Source of the DNA: UBA10427 sp003500135
GTDB taxonomy: Bacteria; Bacteroidota; Bacteroidia; Cytophagales; Cyclobacteriaceae
DNA length: 7,177 nucleotides
Assembly (NCBI GenBank): GCA_963966275.1
Contig: CAWZYQ010000176.1
Coordinates: 1 to 7,177 of the forward strand
Reading direction: 5' to 3'
How positions within the stretch are numbered: position 1 is the first letter of the stretch; every line of letters starts with the position of its first letter. The translations under genes were made by a program, and so were the position numbers. Below the pieces are notes generated by a model. It was not told where the DNA came from, did not search any database, and saw only the letters and a program-made list of their open reading frames with translations. Positions 1-6,433 of this stretch are shown here, in pieces.

Positions 1-53
<53 letters not shown>

Positions 54-188
54 CTTTTTTTATTTAGTGGCGAGCTGAATTAATGATTCAACTAATCGTC
101 AAATTTATTGTCAGGAACAAGTGTTAAATCGGGTGTCGAATTTTTTAGTACTGATCAAAGCGCCCGGTCATTAAGTCACGAATCATAC

Positions 189-274
189 GCCCGGATGGTG
201 GAATTGGTAGACACGCAGGACTTAAAATCCTGTGACCCTCATCGGTCGTGCGGGTTCAAGTCCCGCTCCGGGTA
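189..274 (+). tRNA. tRNA-Leu (TAA anticodon)
   Basis: Complete class II tRNA of 86 nt. Acceptor strands GCCCGGA (189-195) and TCCGGGT (267-273) pair, with one G:U at the first position, and the discriminator is A274. The anticodon stem CAGGA/TCCTG (216-220 with 228-232) encloses CTTAAAA, giving anticodon TAA at 223-225, which reads UUA leucine codons. The long variable arm expected for Leu is present (GACC 234-237 with GGTC 244-247), and the T arm is GCGGG-TTCAAGT-CCCGC (250-266). CCA is not encoded. It lies 135 nt after the tRNA-Gly gene; no clear promoter or other gene was seen between them, so the two may be co-transcribed. Confidence 0.97.
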
Positions 275-280
275 CTACTA

Positions 281-320
281 TACAGTTTTGCTGTACTCAT
301 CGAACAACAGTAATTTACTG
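281..320. terminator. Small hairpins between convergent tRNA-Leu and dnaE2
   Basis: The 87-nt gap between the tRNA-Leu 3' end and the dnaE2 stop codon holds two short perfect inverted repeats: TACAG-TTTTG-CTGTA (281-295) and CAGTAA-T-TTACTG (308-320). Lying between convergent transcripts, they could act together as a weak two-way terminator. Neither is followed by a good T run on either strand, so this call is tentative. Confidence 0.25.
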
Positions 321-361
321 CTTCCCTTCAATTTTTCATTTTCTCACACTATTGTTCCCAA

Positions 362-3331
362 CTAATTCAGCGCATACCTTGGATCCATGACATAGGCCAT
401 TTTATGCATTTCAGCAATTTCAAGCGTCAGAAAACCAAATTCATCCATCACTTTTCCTTTCAGCTTATATACTCCCTTGCCGCGAAATGGATAAGTCGCT
501 GCGGCCATTGGAAAGTGGACGGTATCGATAAACCGGCCCTCCTGATCCAGAAAGGTGCCAAACTGCATGTGCTCTCCTTTTGAGGTTCTCGTGTATTTCG
601 TAGTGACGAGGTAACCGAAGATTTCCATGGCTTTGTTTACATATTTGCCCATATCACGGGTCATTAACCGGTTTTCGGGGGGCTCTTCCAGAAGGTCAAA
701 CGGGCTGCATAGCGGATAGCCCAACAATTCTATTTGATCAAACGCTTCTTCCAACTTGTTTATTTTCAACTCGGGAAGATCAAATGACTTTGGGGCTGTT
801 TTAAACAATGGAGGTTGTACCACTTTTTTTTCCTGGTGGTTCAATCGAAAATGTGCCCGCCACAGGAGCGTCCTCTTATCGTCACCCGTGCTGCGAAAGG
901 CGCCAATCCGGATCAGGATTTCCAACTGCTCCATGCCAATGGGCGCCCGGTCGAGGAAATCATCCAGTGAAGCATATTTGCCGTTTTTCATTCGTTCGTT
1001 TACCAACTGCACGGCAACTTTGTGGTCTAAACCAGCCAGATGCTGAAAGCCCAGGTAGATGTCAATACCCTCTATGGTCGTTTCCACCTCACTTTTGTTA
1101 ATGCACGGAGCCCATACTTTGGCGCCATTCATACGTGCTTCGTGGAGGTAAATCTCCGGTCGGTAGAAGCCCCCGCCATTGTTCAGCACAGCTACCATGT
1201 ATTCGAGTGGATAGTACGTTTTCAAAAACAGGCTTTGATAGCTTTCCACAGCATAAGAAGCCGAGTGCCCTTTGGCGAAGGCATATCCGGCAAAGCTCTC
1301 GATCTGTGCCCATACTTCAAAAATCAACTTATCATCATAACCTTTGGCCCGACAATTGGAAATAAATTTAAGCTTCACTTTTTGAAACTCGTCGCGCGAG
1401 CGAAATTTGCCGCTCATGCCCCGCCGCAACACATCGGCCTCACCAAGTGAGAGGCCGGCAAAATGGTGGGCCACTTTGATCACATCTTCCTGGTAGACCA
1501 TCACGCCATAGGTGTCCTGCATCAGGTCCCACATTACGGGGTGTGCCTGCTTGCGGCGTTCGGGGTTTTTATGGCGCAATATGTACTCGCGCATCATACC
1601 GCTTTTTGATACGCCCGGCCGAATGATGGAACTGGCAGCCACCAGGCCCAGGTAATTATCCACCTCCAGCTTTTTCAGCAACATGCGCATAGCCGGCGAC
1701 TCCACATAAAAGCAACCCATACACTGGGCTTCACGAACCATGGCGTTGACATTAGGGTCATGGATAAAAGCTTTCACATTGTTGATGTCGATCTCCGGGT
1801 TTTCGGGGCGGTTCCGTTGAATGACCGATAATGTGTCTTTGATCTTGCCAAGGCCGCGTTGTCCGAGGATGTCGAATTTGAACAGTCCAACATCTTCAGC
1901 AATTACCATGTCGAATTGTGTGGTGGGAAAACCTTTGGGGGGCAGGTTGGTGGCCGAAAAATACTGAATAGGTTTTTGAGTGATCAGTATGCCACCTGCA
2001 TGCACACTCAGGTGGTTGGGCATGCCCATGATCCACTTGCCATAGCGCACTACCGATTGCGATAGTTTGTCGAGTCGTTGAAGGTCGTATTTGCCATCGC
2101 TAAGCCTGTCGATCTCGTGCTTTGGCAGCCCAAACACCTTGCCCAGCTCGCGTACAGCGCCACTGTATTGAAAGGTGTTGTAAGTGGCCAGTAATGCCGC
2201 CTGGTTATTTTGTCCGAAGCGTTCGAAAATATACCGGGTCACATCTTCACGGTCGCGCCAGGAAAAGTCGATGTCGAAGTCGGGAGGGCTGGTACGGTAC
2301 AGGTTCATAAACCGCTCAAAGTACAGGTCGAGCTCAATAGGATCGACGTTGGTGATTTCCAAAAGATAGGCAATGACGCTATTGGCCCCGCTTCCACGCC
2401 CTACATAATAATAGTTGTTTTGCCTGGCATAGCTAACAATGTCCCAGTTGATCAGGAAAAAGGAAACGAAATCCATTTGGCGGATCAGGCCCAGCTCTTT
2501 TTCCATACGTTGCTGTATTTCCGGGCTCATGCCGGGGTAGCGATAGGGTAGTTTTTCCCGGCAAAGCTTTAGCAGCAACTGCCAGTCGCCTTCGCGGGTA
2601 CCGGTATACGTAGTCAGGTTTTGGTTTTCACGCTTTTCTCCAAAGCCAAAAGAAATGTGGCATTGTTCAAGTAATGCCCGGGTGTTTTTGATGATAGCGG
2701 GATACACCGCGAATTGTCGTTCCAGGGCATCGGGTGTGTAGAGGCGTTCATGAACGCCTATTTCAGTATCCGGCAATTTACTCAGAAGCGTATTATTGTC
2801 AATGGCGCGCAGCAGGCGGTGCGTGTTGAAATCGCGCTTGTGTCGAAAAGTAAGGCCCTGCAAAACTACCATTCGGCCAAGGTGGTCGTCGAGGCCGGCA
2901 AAAGGCAGGCGCCGCAGGTCATTCACGCCGATACCGATGTATTCGTGCGGCAAGAAATCGCGCTTTTTCTGACGCTGTACCTGCTCAAAGGGGTACACCA
3001 CAAAGGCATGCTCAAAAGCAGGCGCTTCTTCGGGCAATGGAGCTTCTTTGTGCAGGCGCTTCGATAAAAAATCATTCAGCTCGCGAAAACCCTCGTTATT
3101 TTGGGCAATGCCCACATAAAGCTGTTGGGCGCCATTGCGGAAATCGATACCCACCACCGGGCGTATCCCGTGTTTTGGTGCCAACCGAATAAAATTGAGG
3201 CACCCCGAGGTGTTGTTGATATCGGTAAGGGCCACGCAGTCGAGGCCGTTTTGCTGTGCCAGCTCCAGCAGGTCAATTTCCGAAAATGTGCCGTAGCGCC
3301 AGCTGTAATATGTATGGCAGTTCAGATACAT
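362..3331 (-). CDS. dnaE2: DnaE2-type error-prone DNA polymerase III alpha subunit
   Basis: C-family DNA polymerase, 989 aa, predicted to extend primers past damaged template together with the upstream Y-family polymerase. Order of parts: N-terminal PHP domain (about 1-200), palm and fingers with GRGSGA (311-316), PDFDIDF (350-356), FDILG (486-490) and FAKGHSASYA (685-694), a helix-hairpin-helix region (about 755-815), a candidate beta-clamp motif QPPLF (839-843) and an OB-fold (about 898-980). The three polymerase aspartates appear intact (D353, D355, D487), so it should be active. PHP metal ligands look degraded: N4 in place of the first His of the HxH motif, I38 where TDH is usual, D63 where Glu is usual. 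It is shorter than replicative DnaE1 (about 1160 aa) and ends after the OB-fold, without room for the tau-binding C-terminus. It starts at ATG 3331, 12 nt after the dinB stop, so the two share a transcript. The main alternative is a generic second dnaE; the company of dinB and an S24 regulator favours the mutagenic type. Confidence 0.9.
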   Translation of the reverse strand: MYLNCHTYYSWRYGTFSEIDLLELAQQNGLDCVALTDINNTSGCLNFIRLAPKHGIRPVVGIDFRNGAQQLYVGIAQNNEGFRELNDFLSKRLHKEAPLPEEAPAFEHAFVVYPFEQVQRQKKRDFLPHEYIGIGVNDLRRLPFAGLDDHLGRMVVLQGLTFRHKRDFNTHRLLRAIDNNTLLSKLPDTEIGVHERLYTPDALERQFAVYPAIIKNTRALLEQCHISFGFGEKRENQNLTTYTGTREGDWQLLLKLCREKLPYRYPGMSPEIQQRMEKELGLIRQMDFVSFFLINWDIVSYARQNNYYYVGRGSGANSVIAYLLEITNVDPIELDLYFERFMNLYRTSPPDFDIDFSWRDREDVTRYIFERFGQNNQAALLATYNTFQYSGAVRELGKVFGLPKHEIDRLSDGKYDLQRLDKLSQSVVRYGKWIMGMPNHLSVHAGGILITQKPIQYFSATNLPPKGFPTTQFDMVIAEDVGLFKFDILGQRGLGKIKDTLSVIQRNRPENPEIDINNVKAFIHDPNVNAMVREAQCMGCFYVESPAMRMLLKKLEVDNYLGLVAASSIIRPGVSKSGMMREYILRHKNPERRKQAHPVMWDLMQDTYGVMVYQEDVIKVAHHFAGLSLGEADVLRRGMSGKFRSRDEFQKVKLKFISNCRAKGYDDKLIFEVWAQIESFAGYAFAKGHSASYAVESYQSLFLKTYYPLEYMVAVLNNGGGFYRPEIYLHEARMNGAKVWAPCINKSEVETTIEGIDIYLGFQHLAGLDHKVAVQLVNERMKNGKYASLDDFLDRAPIGMEQLEILIRIGAFRSTGDDKRTLLWRAHFRLNHQEKKVVQPPLFKTAPKSFDLPELKINKLEEAFDQIELLGYPLCSPFDLLEEPPENRLMTRDMGKYVNKAMEIFGYLVTTKYTRTSKGEHMQFGTFLDQEGRFIDTVHFPMAAATYPFRGKGVYKLKGKVMDEFGFLTLEIAEMHKMAYVMDPRYALN

Positions 3332-3343
3332 CTCGTGGTAGCT

Positions 3344-4558
3344 TTATTGTGTGCGATGGGCCAGAACAATCGGAGGCTCTCCGTTGAAAGGGTTCATCAT
3401 GGCGCCAATGGTTTTAGCCCCCAGTGTCGAGGCACGCATCACACTGCGTTCGCCATACCGGTTGCGAATGGCGTCCATGGCCTGGTACAGGTTTAGCATT
3501 TCCGAAGTGTCTTCGAATAAGTTGATCTGGTAATTGCCTTCGGTGAGGCCTTCGAAACGGACCCCCACCAGCCTTACCAGCAATCGACGGTCGTACAGCT
3601 TATCGAAGAGCTCCAGTACTTTGGGGATAAGCAGGTGATCGGCAGAGGTGTAAGGAATACGGGCCTGCTTGGTATAGGTGTTAAAGTCGGAGTACCGGAT
3701 CTTTACTGCGACCACTGAAGTGAGCTTGTTGCCACGACGCAGTTGAAAAGCCAGGTTTTCAGCCATAGCGCGGATGATCGTTTTAAGTTTTTCCACGTCG
3801 ATCGTGTCTTTGCCAAATGTACGTTCGTTTGAAATGCCCTTACGCTCATGGTATTCTACCACAGGGCTGTTGTCGATGCCGTTGGCGCGTTTCCAAATCG
3901 CCACGCCATTTTTGCCAAACACGCTTTGCACCATTTCCATAGGCATGTTCTGCATGGTTTTTACCCTTTTTATGCCCAGGTTGCAAAGGGTCTGGAAGGT
4001 TTTATCACCCACCATGGGGATTTTTTTGATAGAAAGCGGCGCTAAAAAAACTTTTTCCCTGCCAAAATCAATGCGCAGCTGATTATTGGGTTTGGCCTCT
4101 CCGGTAGCCACTTTCGACACCGTTTTGTTGACAGACAACCCAAAAGAGATGGGTAGTCCCGTTTCGCGCATGATGGTTTGCCGAAGTTCTGTGGCGTACT
4201 GATAGCATCCAAAAAAGCGATCCATGCCTGATAGGTCGGCATAAAATTCATCTACGCTGGCTTTTTCCAGCAGAGGCACGCTGTCACGCAAAATATCGGT
4301 CACCATTTTCGAATATTTGGTGTACGTCCCTGCATTGCCACGGATCACCACGGCTTCGGGGCACAGCTCCCGGGCCATTTTCATAGGCATTCCTGAGTGT
4401 ACACCAAAGGGCCTTGCTTCATAGCTGGCTGCCGATACCACTCCTCTGTCGCCGGTGCCCCCCACCAGTACGGGGCGTTGGTTCAACCGGCTGTCCAGCA
4501 AACGTTCTACCGACACGAAAAAAGTGTCCAGATCGTAGTGTAAAATCGTTCTCTCCAT
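3344..4558 (-). CDS. dinB: Y-family translesion DNA polymerase (DinB/UmuC-like)
   Basis: Error-prone DNA polymerase of the Y family, 404 aa from ATG 4558. The metal-binding acidic residues are present: D9 in HYDLD and D103-E104 in ASVDEF. F14 of DTFF occupies the steric-gate position that excludes ribonucleotides. The palm and fingers (about 1-170) precede a helix-hairpin-helix thumb (around 178-200) and a little-finger domain (about 240-340). QINLF (344-348) is a good beta-clamp motif. About 56 residues follow it, including YQAMDAIRNRYGERSVMRAS, a tail usual in UmuC/UvrX-like members but absent from E. coli DinB. An in-frame TTG at 4579 would add seven residues, but family N-termini begin a few residues before the first aspartate, and ATG 4558 has AGGAG just upstream (4565-4561). 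It is the first gene of an operon with dnaE2 and diverges from the S24 repressor gene. Unlike ImuB, it keeps its catalytic residues, so it is probably a true polymerase. Confidence 0.93.
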   Translation of the reverse strand: MERTILHYDLDTFFVSVERLLDSRLNQRPVLVGGTGDRGVVSAASYEARPFGVHSGMPMKMARELCPEAVVIRGNAGTYTKYSKMVTDILRDSVPLLEKASVDEFYADLSGMDRFFGCYQYATELRQTIMRETGLPISFGLSVNKTVSKVATGEAKPNNQLRIDFGREKVFLAPLSIKKIPMVGDKTFQTLCNLGIKRVKTMQNMPMEMVQSVFGKNGVAIWKRANGIDNSPVVEYHERKGISNERTFGKDTIDVEKLKTIIRAMAENLAFQLRRGNKLTSVVAVKIRYSDFNTYTKQARIPYTSADHLLIPKVLELFDKLYDRRLLVRLVGVRFEGLTEGNYQINLFEDTSEMLNLYQAMDAIRNRYGERSVMRASTLGAKTIGAMMNPFNGEPPIVLAHRTQ

Positions 4559-4576
4559 TTCTCCTCGTATTTTTTC

Positions 4577-4584
4577 CAAATTTA
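4577..4584 (-). promoter_or_regulatory. Predicted -7 box for the dinB-dnaE2 operon
   Basis: On the minus strand the sequence TAAATTTG matches the Bacteroidota -7 consensus TAnnTTTG exactly. It would place the transcript start near 4571, with a short leader carrying AGGAG (4565-4561) just before ATG 4558. No good -33 TTTG lies about 19 bp upstream, as might be expected for a promoter that is weak or tightly controlled. Confidence 0.5.
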
Positions 4585-4585
4585 C

Positions 4586-4634
4586 GTAATAAATCCCATA
4601 ATTAGGAATAATTCCAATAAAAAGTAATAATTCC
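4586..4634. repeat. Three 11-bp direct repeats at 19-bp period, candidate operators
   Basis: Three copies of GKAATAAWTCC lie at 4586-4596 (GTAATAAATCC), 4605-4615 (GGAATAATTCC) and 4624-4634 (GTAATAATTCC), each start exactly 19 bp after the previous one. The middle copy is also a perfect 11-bp palindrome. They fill the space between the predicted dinB -7 box (4577-4584) and the predicted repressor-gene -7 box (4645-4652), covering the -33 positions of both. The position beside a CI/LexA-like gene makes them likely binding sites for that protein; the repeats are seen directly, the role is inferred. Confidence 0.65.
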
Positions 4635-4644
4635 AGATCATTTG

Positions 4645-4652
4645 TATATTTG
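4645..4652 (+). promoter_or_regulatory. Predicted -7 box for the S24 repressor gene
   Basis: TATATTTG fits the TAnnTTTG consensus exactly. Transcription would start near 4658 and give an unusually long leader of about 160 nt before ATG 4822. No -33 TTG is found at the right distance; the third direct repeat (4624-4634) sits there instead, which suits autorepression. No better -7 box was seen closer to the gene. Confidence 0.4.
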
Positions 4653-4714
4653 AGTAGAGAAAGCGAGAAAAGTGGGGTTTTTAGGGCAAATTGATCTGCT
4701 TTTTAAACCGTTGA

Positions 4715-4732
4715 GGTGCGGAGACCGGCACT
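4715..4732 (+). other. Hairpin in the repressor-gene leader
   Basis: GTGCGG (4716-4721) can pair with CCGGCAC (4725-4731), leaving one bulged G, around an AGA loop; a G:U pair (4715 with 4732) extends it. It lies in the long leader between the predicted promoter and ATG 4822. It is not followed by a T run, so it is not an obvious terminator. Function is unknown. Confidence 0.3.
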
Positions 4733-4821
4733 ACATTAGTTCTCACTATATATTAAGGTGTGGTTTTTGAAGCATAAAAGGCCATCTTTGCCAAAAAGAA
4801 AACAGATTGGAAAACAAGCAT

Positions 4822-5589
4822 ATGGAAATATCAATCGAATCGAAAAGGTTTAAGGAAGTGCGTGAGGCTGCCGGCCATACGCAAACCTCTTTTGCGGAAC
4901 TGCTCGGGATCAAATCGAGCACATCGGACATTGAACGCGGTCGTACGAGAATACCCGGCAATGTAGTGGCCGAACTTTTGCGGCAGTTCCATATCAACCC
5001 TCTATGGCTGTACGGATACAGCGATCGCCGATATCTTGAGGAGCCGAAACCCGAAATCAGTCCAAAGGTCATTACGACGGACAATGCCGGAAGTGAAAAC
5101 ATTTTGCTGGTCAATACCAGGGCGGCCGCAGGGTATCCTCATAACATTGGCGACCCGGAATACTATGATCAGTTGCCGGCATTTACATTTCCACTGCCTG
5201 AATATCGCAATGCCACGTTCAGGGGATTCCAGGTAGATGGGTACAGTATGTTACCGGCCCTTCAACCGGGTGAGTGGATTTTGTGCCGGGCCGTAGCTGG
5301 GCTGGACGAAGTGCGCAATGGGGCCATATGTGTAGTTGTGGAGCCAGAAAGTGTACGTGTAAAAAAGATCCAGAAAGAAACACACAACAAATATCTATCC
5401 CTGATCTCGATCAATCCAGAGTATCCGACCGATGTAGTTCCGGTAGAAAATATTCGGGAACTCTGGGTGCTGCACAGTAAATTAACCTCTGAGATTGAGA
5501 TCAGTTTGTCCAGCCTCCCTCTGCGCCAGGTGTATGAGGAGTTGAAAAACCTGAAGGAAGAGGTAGGCAAGCTCCGGCAGGGTAAGTAA
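4822..5589 (+). CDS. XRE-family S24 repressor (CI/LexA-like, self-cleaving)
   Basis: DNA-binding repressor of 255 aa that probably senses DNA damage. An XRE-type helix-turn-helix occupies about residues 8-62. A linker leads to an S24/LexA-type protease domain: the Ala-Gly cleavage site is A103-G104 in TRAAAGY, the nucleophile S142 in DGYSM, and the general-base lysine K181 in VRVKK. By analogy with LexA and phage CI, RecA-stimulated cleavage would release the DNA-binding half and derepress its targets. The C-terminus (about 232-255, ending LKNLKEEVGKLRQGK) looks like a short coiled coil that may aid dimerization. An in-frame TTG at 4807 would add five residues; ATG 4822 is preferred and has GGAAAA upstream (4809-4814). 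It diverges from dinB-dnaE2 across 263 bp carrying three direct repeats, the likely operators. It differs from LexA in having an XRE rather than a winged-helix DNA-binding domain. Which genes it controls is inferred from position only. Confidence 0.9.
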   Translation: MEISIESKRFKEVREAAGHTQTSFAELLGIKSSTSDIERGRTRIPGNVVAELLRQFHINPLWLYGYSDRRYLEEPKPEISPKVITTDNAGSENILLVNTRAAAGYPHNIGDPEYYDQLPAFTFPLPEYRNATFRGFQVDGYSMLPALQPGEWILCRAVAGLDEVRNGAICVVVEPESVRVKKIQKETHNKYLSLISINPEYPTDVVPVENIRELWVLHSKLTSEIEISLSSLPLRQVYEELKNLKEEVGKLRQGK

Positions 5590-5653
5590 AAAATATATCA
5601 ACGCAGCATTGCCGATTGCAGGCTTTTATTAACAGCACATTTAGCCCCACTTG

Positions 5654-5674
5654 TTTTGTGCTTGTGGCACAAGA
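5654..5674. other. Inverted repeat between the repressor gene and tsaB
   Basis: CTTGTG-G-CACAAG (5661-5673) is a perfect 13-nt inverted repeat; a different register gives a longer stem, TTTTGTGC with GCACAAGA (5654-5661 with 5667-5674, one G:U), with loop TTGTG. A T run, ATTTTTG, begins eight bases downstream at 5682. It may be a weak terminator for the repressor gene or a binding site upstream of the tsaB promoter; the sequence does not decide. The rest of 5590-5739 shows only the tsaB promoter. Confidence 0.35.
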
Positions 5675-5689
5675 AACTTACATTTTTGC

Positions 5690-5697
5690 TAGTTTTG
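5690..5697 (+). promoter_or_regulatory. Predicted -7 box for the tsaB-DUF2480 pair
   Basis: TAGTTTTG matches TAnnTTTG exactly, giving a likely start near 5703 and a leader of about 37 nt to ATG 5740. The nearest upstream TTG (5662-5664) is 25 bp away, longer than the usual spacing of about 19, so the -33 element is unclear. Confidence 0.45.
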
Positions 5698-5739
5698 TAG
5701 TTCGAAAAATTTGTGGGCAGGGAACTGTACTAATTTTAT

Positions 5740-6432
5740 ATGTCAAAAATAGTAAGCATTGAAACGGCAACCCCCGTTTGTGCGGTAGCGCTTCACGAAT
5801 CGGGTCAATTAGTGGCCAGCCATGAAAACCGTCTGGAAAAATCTCATTCTTCGCACTTACTTCCAGAGTTGGAGCATTTGCTTCGGGTAGCCGGTTGGCA
5901 AATGAAGGACCTTGATGCAGTGGCGCTTTCTGCAGGTCCGGGATCTTATACAGGTTTGCGGATTGGCGCAGCTACGGCAAAGGGAATTTGCTATGGTCAG
6001 GACATACCGCTGATAAGTGTTAGTACACTGGAAGCCATGGCGAGGCAATTGACATATAAGACCCCATCTGGATCCAGGCTTGTTCCCATGATCGATGCGC
6101 GTAGAATGGAGGTGTACTACTGCATGACAGATAATAAAGGTAATTTAATCTCAGAGCCGGCCCCAAAAGTGATCGATGAAAGCAGTTTTTCGGTAGAGCT
6201 TAGAGGTCACCCGGTATATTTTTTCGGAAACGGGGCTTCCAAATGTAAAGAGGTTTTGGCTCATCAATCCAATGCAACCTTTATAGAAGGTGTACATCCG
6301 GGCGCTCATACTGTAGGTGAAATAGCCTATGAAAAGTATTTGAAACAGGATTTTGAAAACACCGTATACTTTGAACCGGTTTACTTAAAAGAGTTTATGG
6401 TAAAACAACCATCAGGAAAAACTAAAGTGTAA
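5740..6432 (+). CDS. tsaB: tRNA threonylcarbamoyladenosine biosynthesis protein TsaB
   Basis: TsaB (formerly YeaZ), 230 aa, the usual length. It is the non-catalytic partner that binds TsaD (and TsaE) in the cytoplasmic complex transferring threonylcarbamoyl from threonylcarbamoyl-AMP to A37 of tRNAs reading ANN codons. It has an ASKHA (actin-like) fold. Family signatures are visible: the N-terminal strand VSIETATPVCAVAL (5-18), SHSSHLLPEL (35-44), the hallmark AGPGSYTGLRIGAATAKG (residues 65-82), PLISVSTLEAMA (89-100) and MIDARRMEVYY (117-127). ATG 5740 starts at the expected point, just before the first strand. Its stop is followed after one base by the DUF2480 gene, so the two are very likely translated from one message. 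Confidence in identity is high; nothing looks broken. Confidence 0.95.
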   Translation: MSKIVSIETATPVCAVALHESGQLVASHENRLEKSHSSHLLPELEHLLRVAGWQMKDLDAVALSAGPGSYTGLRIGAATAKGICYGQDIPLISVSTLEAMARQLTYKTPSGSRLVPMIDARRMEVYYCMTDNKGNLISEPAPKVIDESSFSVELRGHPVYFFGNGASKCKEVLAHQSNATFIEGVHPGAHTVGEIAYEKYLKQDFENTVYFEPVYLKEFMVKQPSGKTKV

Positions 6433-6433
6433 T

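Noticed and set aside
161..194. CGCCCGG present both at 161-167 and at the tRNA-Leu 5' end (188-194)
   Set aside because: A seven-base repeat is expected by chance here; there is no second tRNA body and no att-like structure or integrase gene.
108..365. 85-codon open frame on the plus strand
   Set aside because: It runs straight through the complete tRNA-Leu gene at 189-274 and its product resembles no known family.
1040..3496. Several 100-140 codon open frames antisense to dnaE2 and dinB (for example 1040-1450, 2210-2551, 2714-3067, 3101-3496)
   Set aside because: They lie wholly opposite well-conserved polymerase genes, have no recognisable domains, and look like by-products of the codon pattern of the real genes.
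4559..4579. TTG start adding seven residues to the Y-family polymerase
   Set aside because: It overlaps the predicted -7 box, and family proteins start a few residues before the first catalytic aspartate, which fits ATG 4558 with its AGGAG.
4807..4821. TTG start adding five residues to the S24 repressor
   Set aside because: ATG 4822 is a better codon with GGAAAA at reasonable spacing, and the helix-turn-helix begins after it.
4559..4821. Canonical LexA box in the divergent promoter region
   Set aside because: No CTGT-N8-ACAG or GAAC-N4-GTTC type site was found by eye; the 19-bp-period repeats are the only operator-like pattern.
4746..5570. Minus-strand open frames 4746-5114 and 5262-5570
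   Set aside because: Both are antisense to the S24 repressor gene, whose domains and catalytic residues are clear; their products look low in complexity and unrelated to any family.
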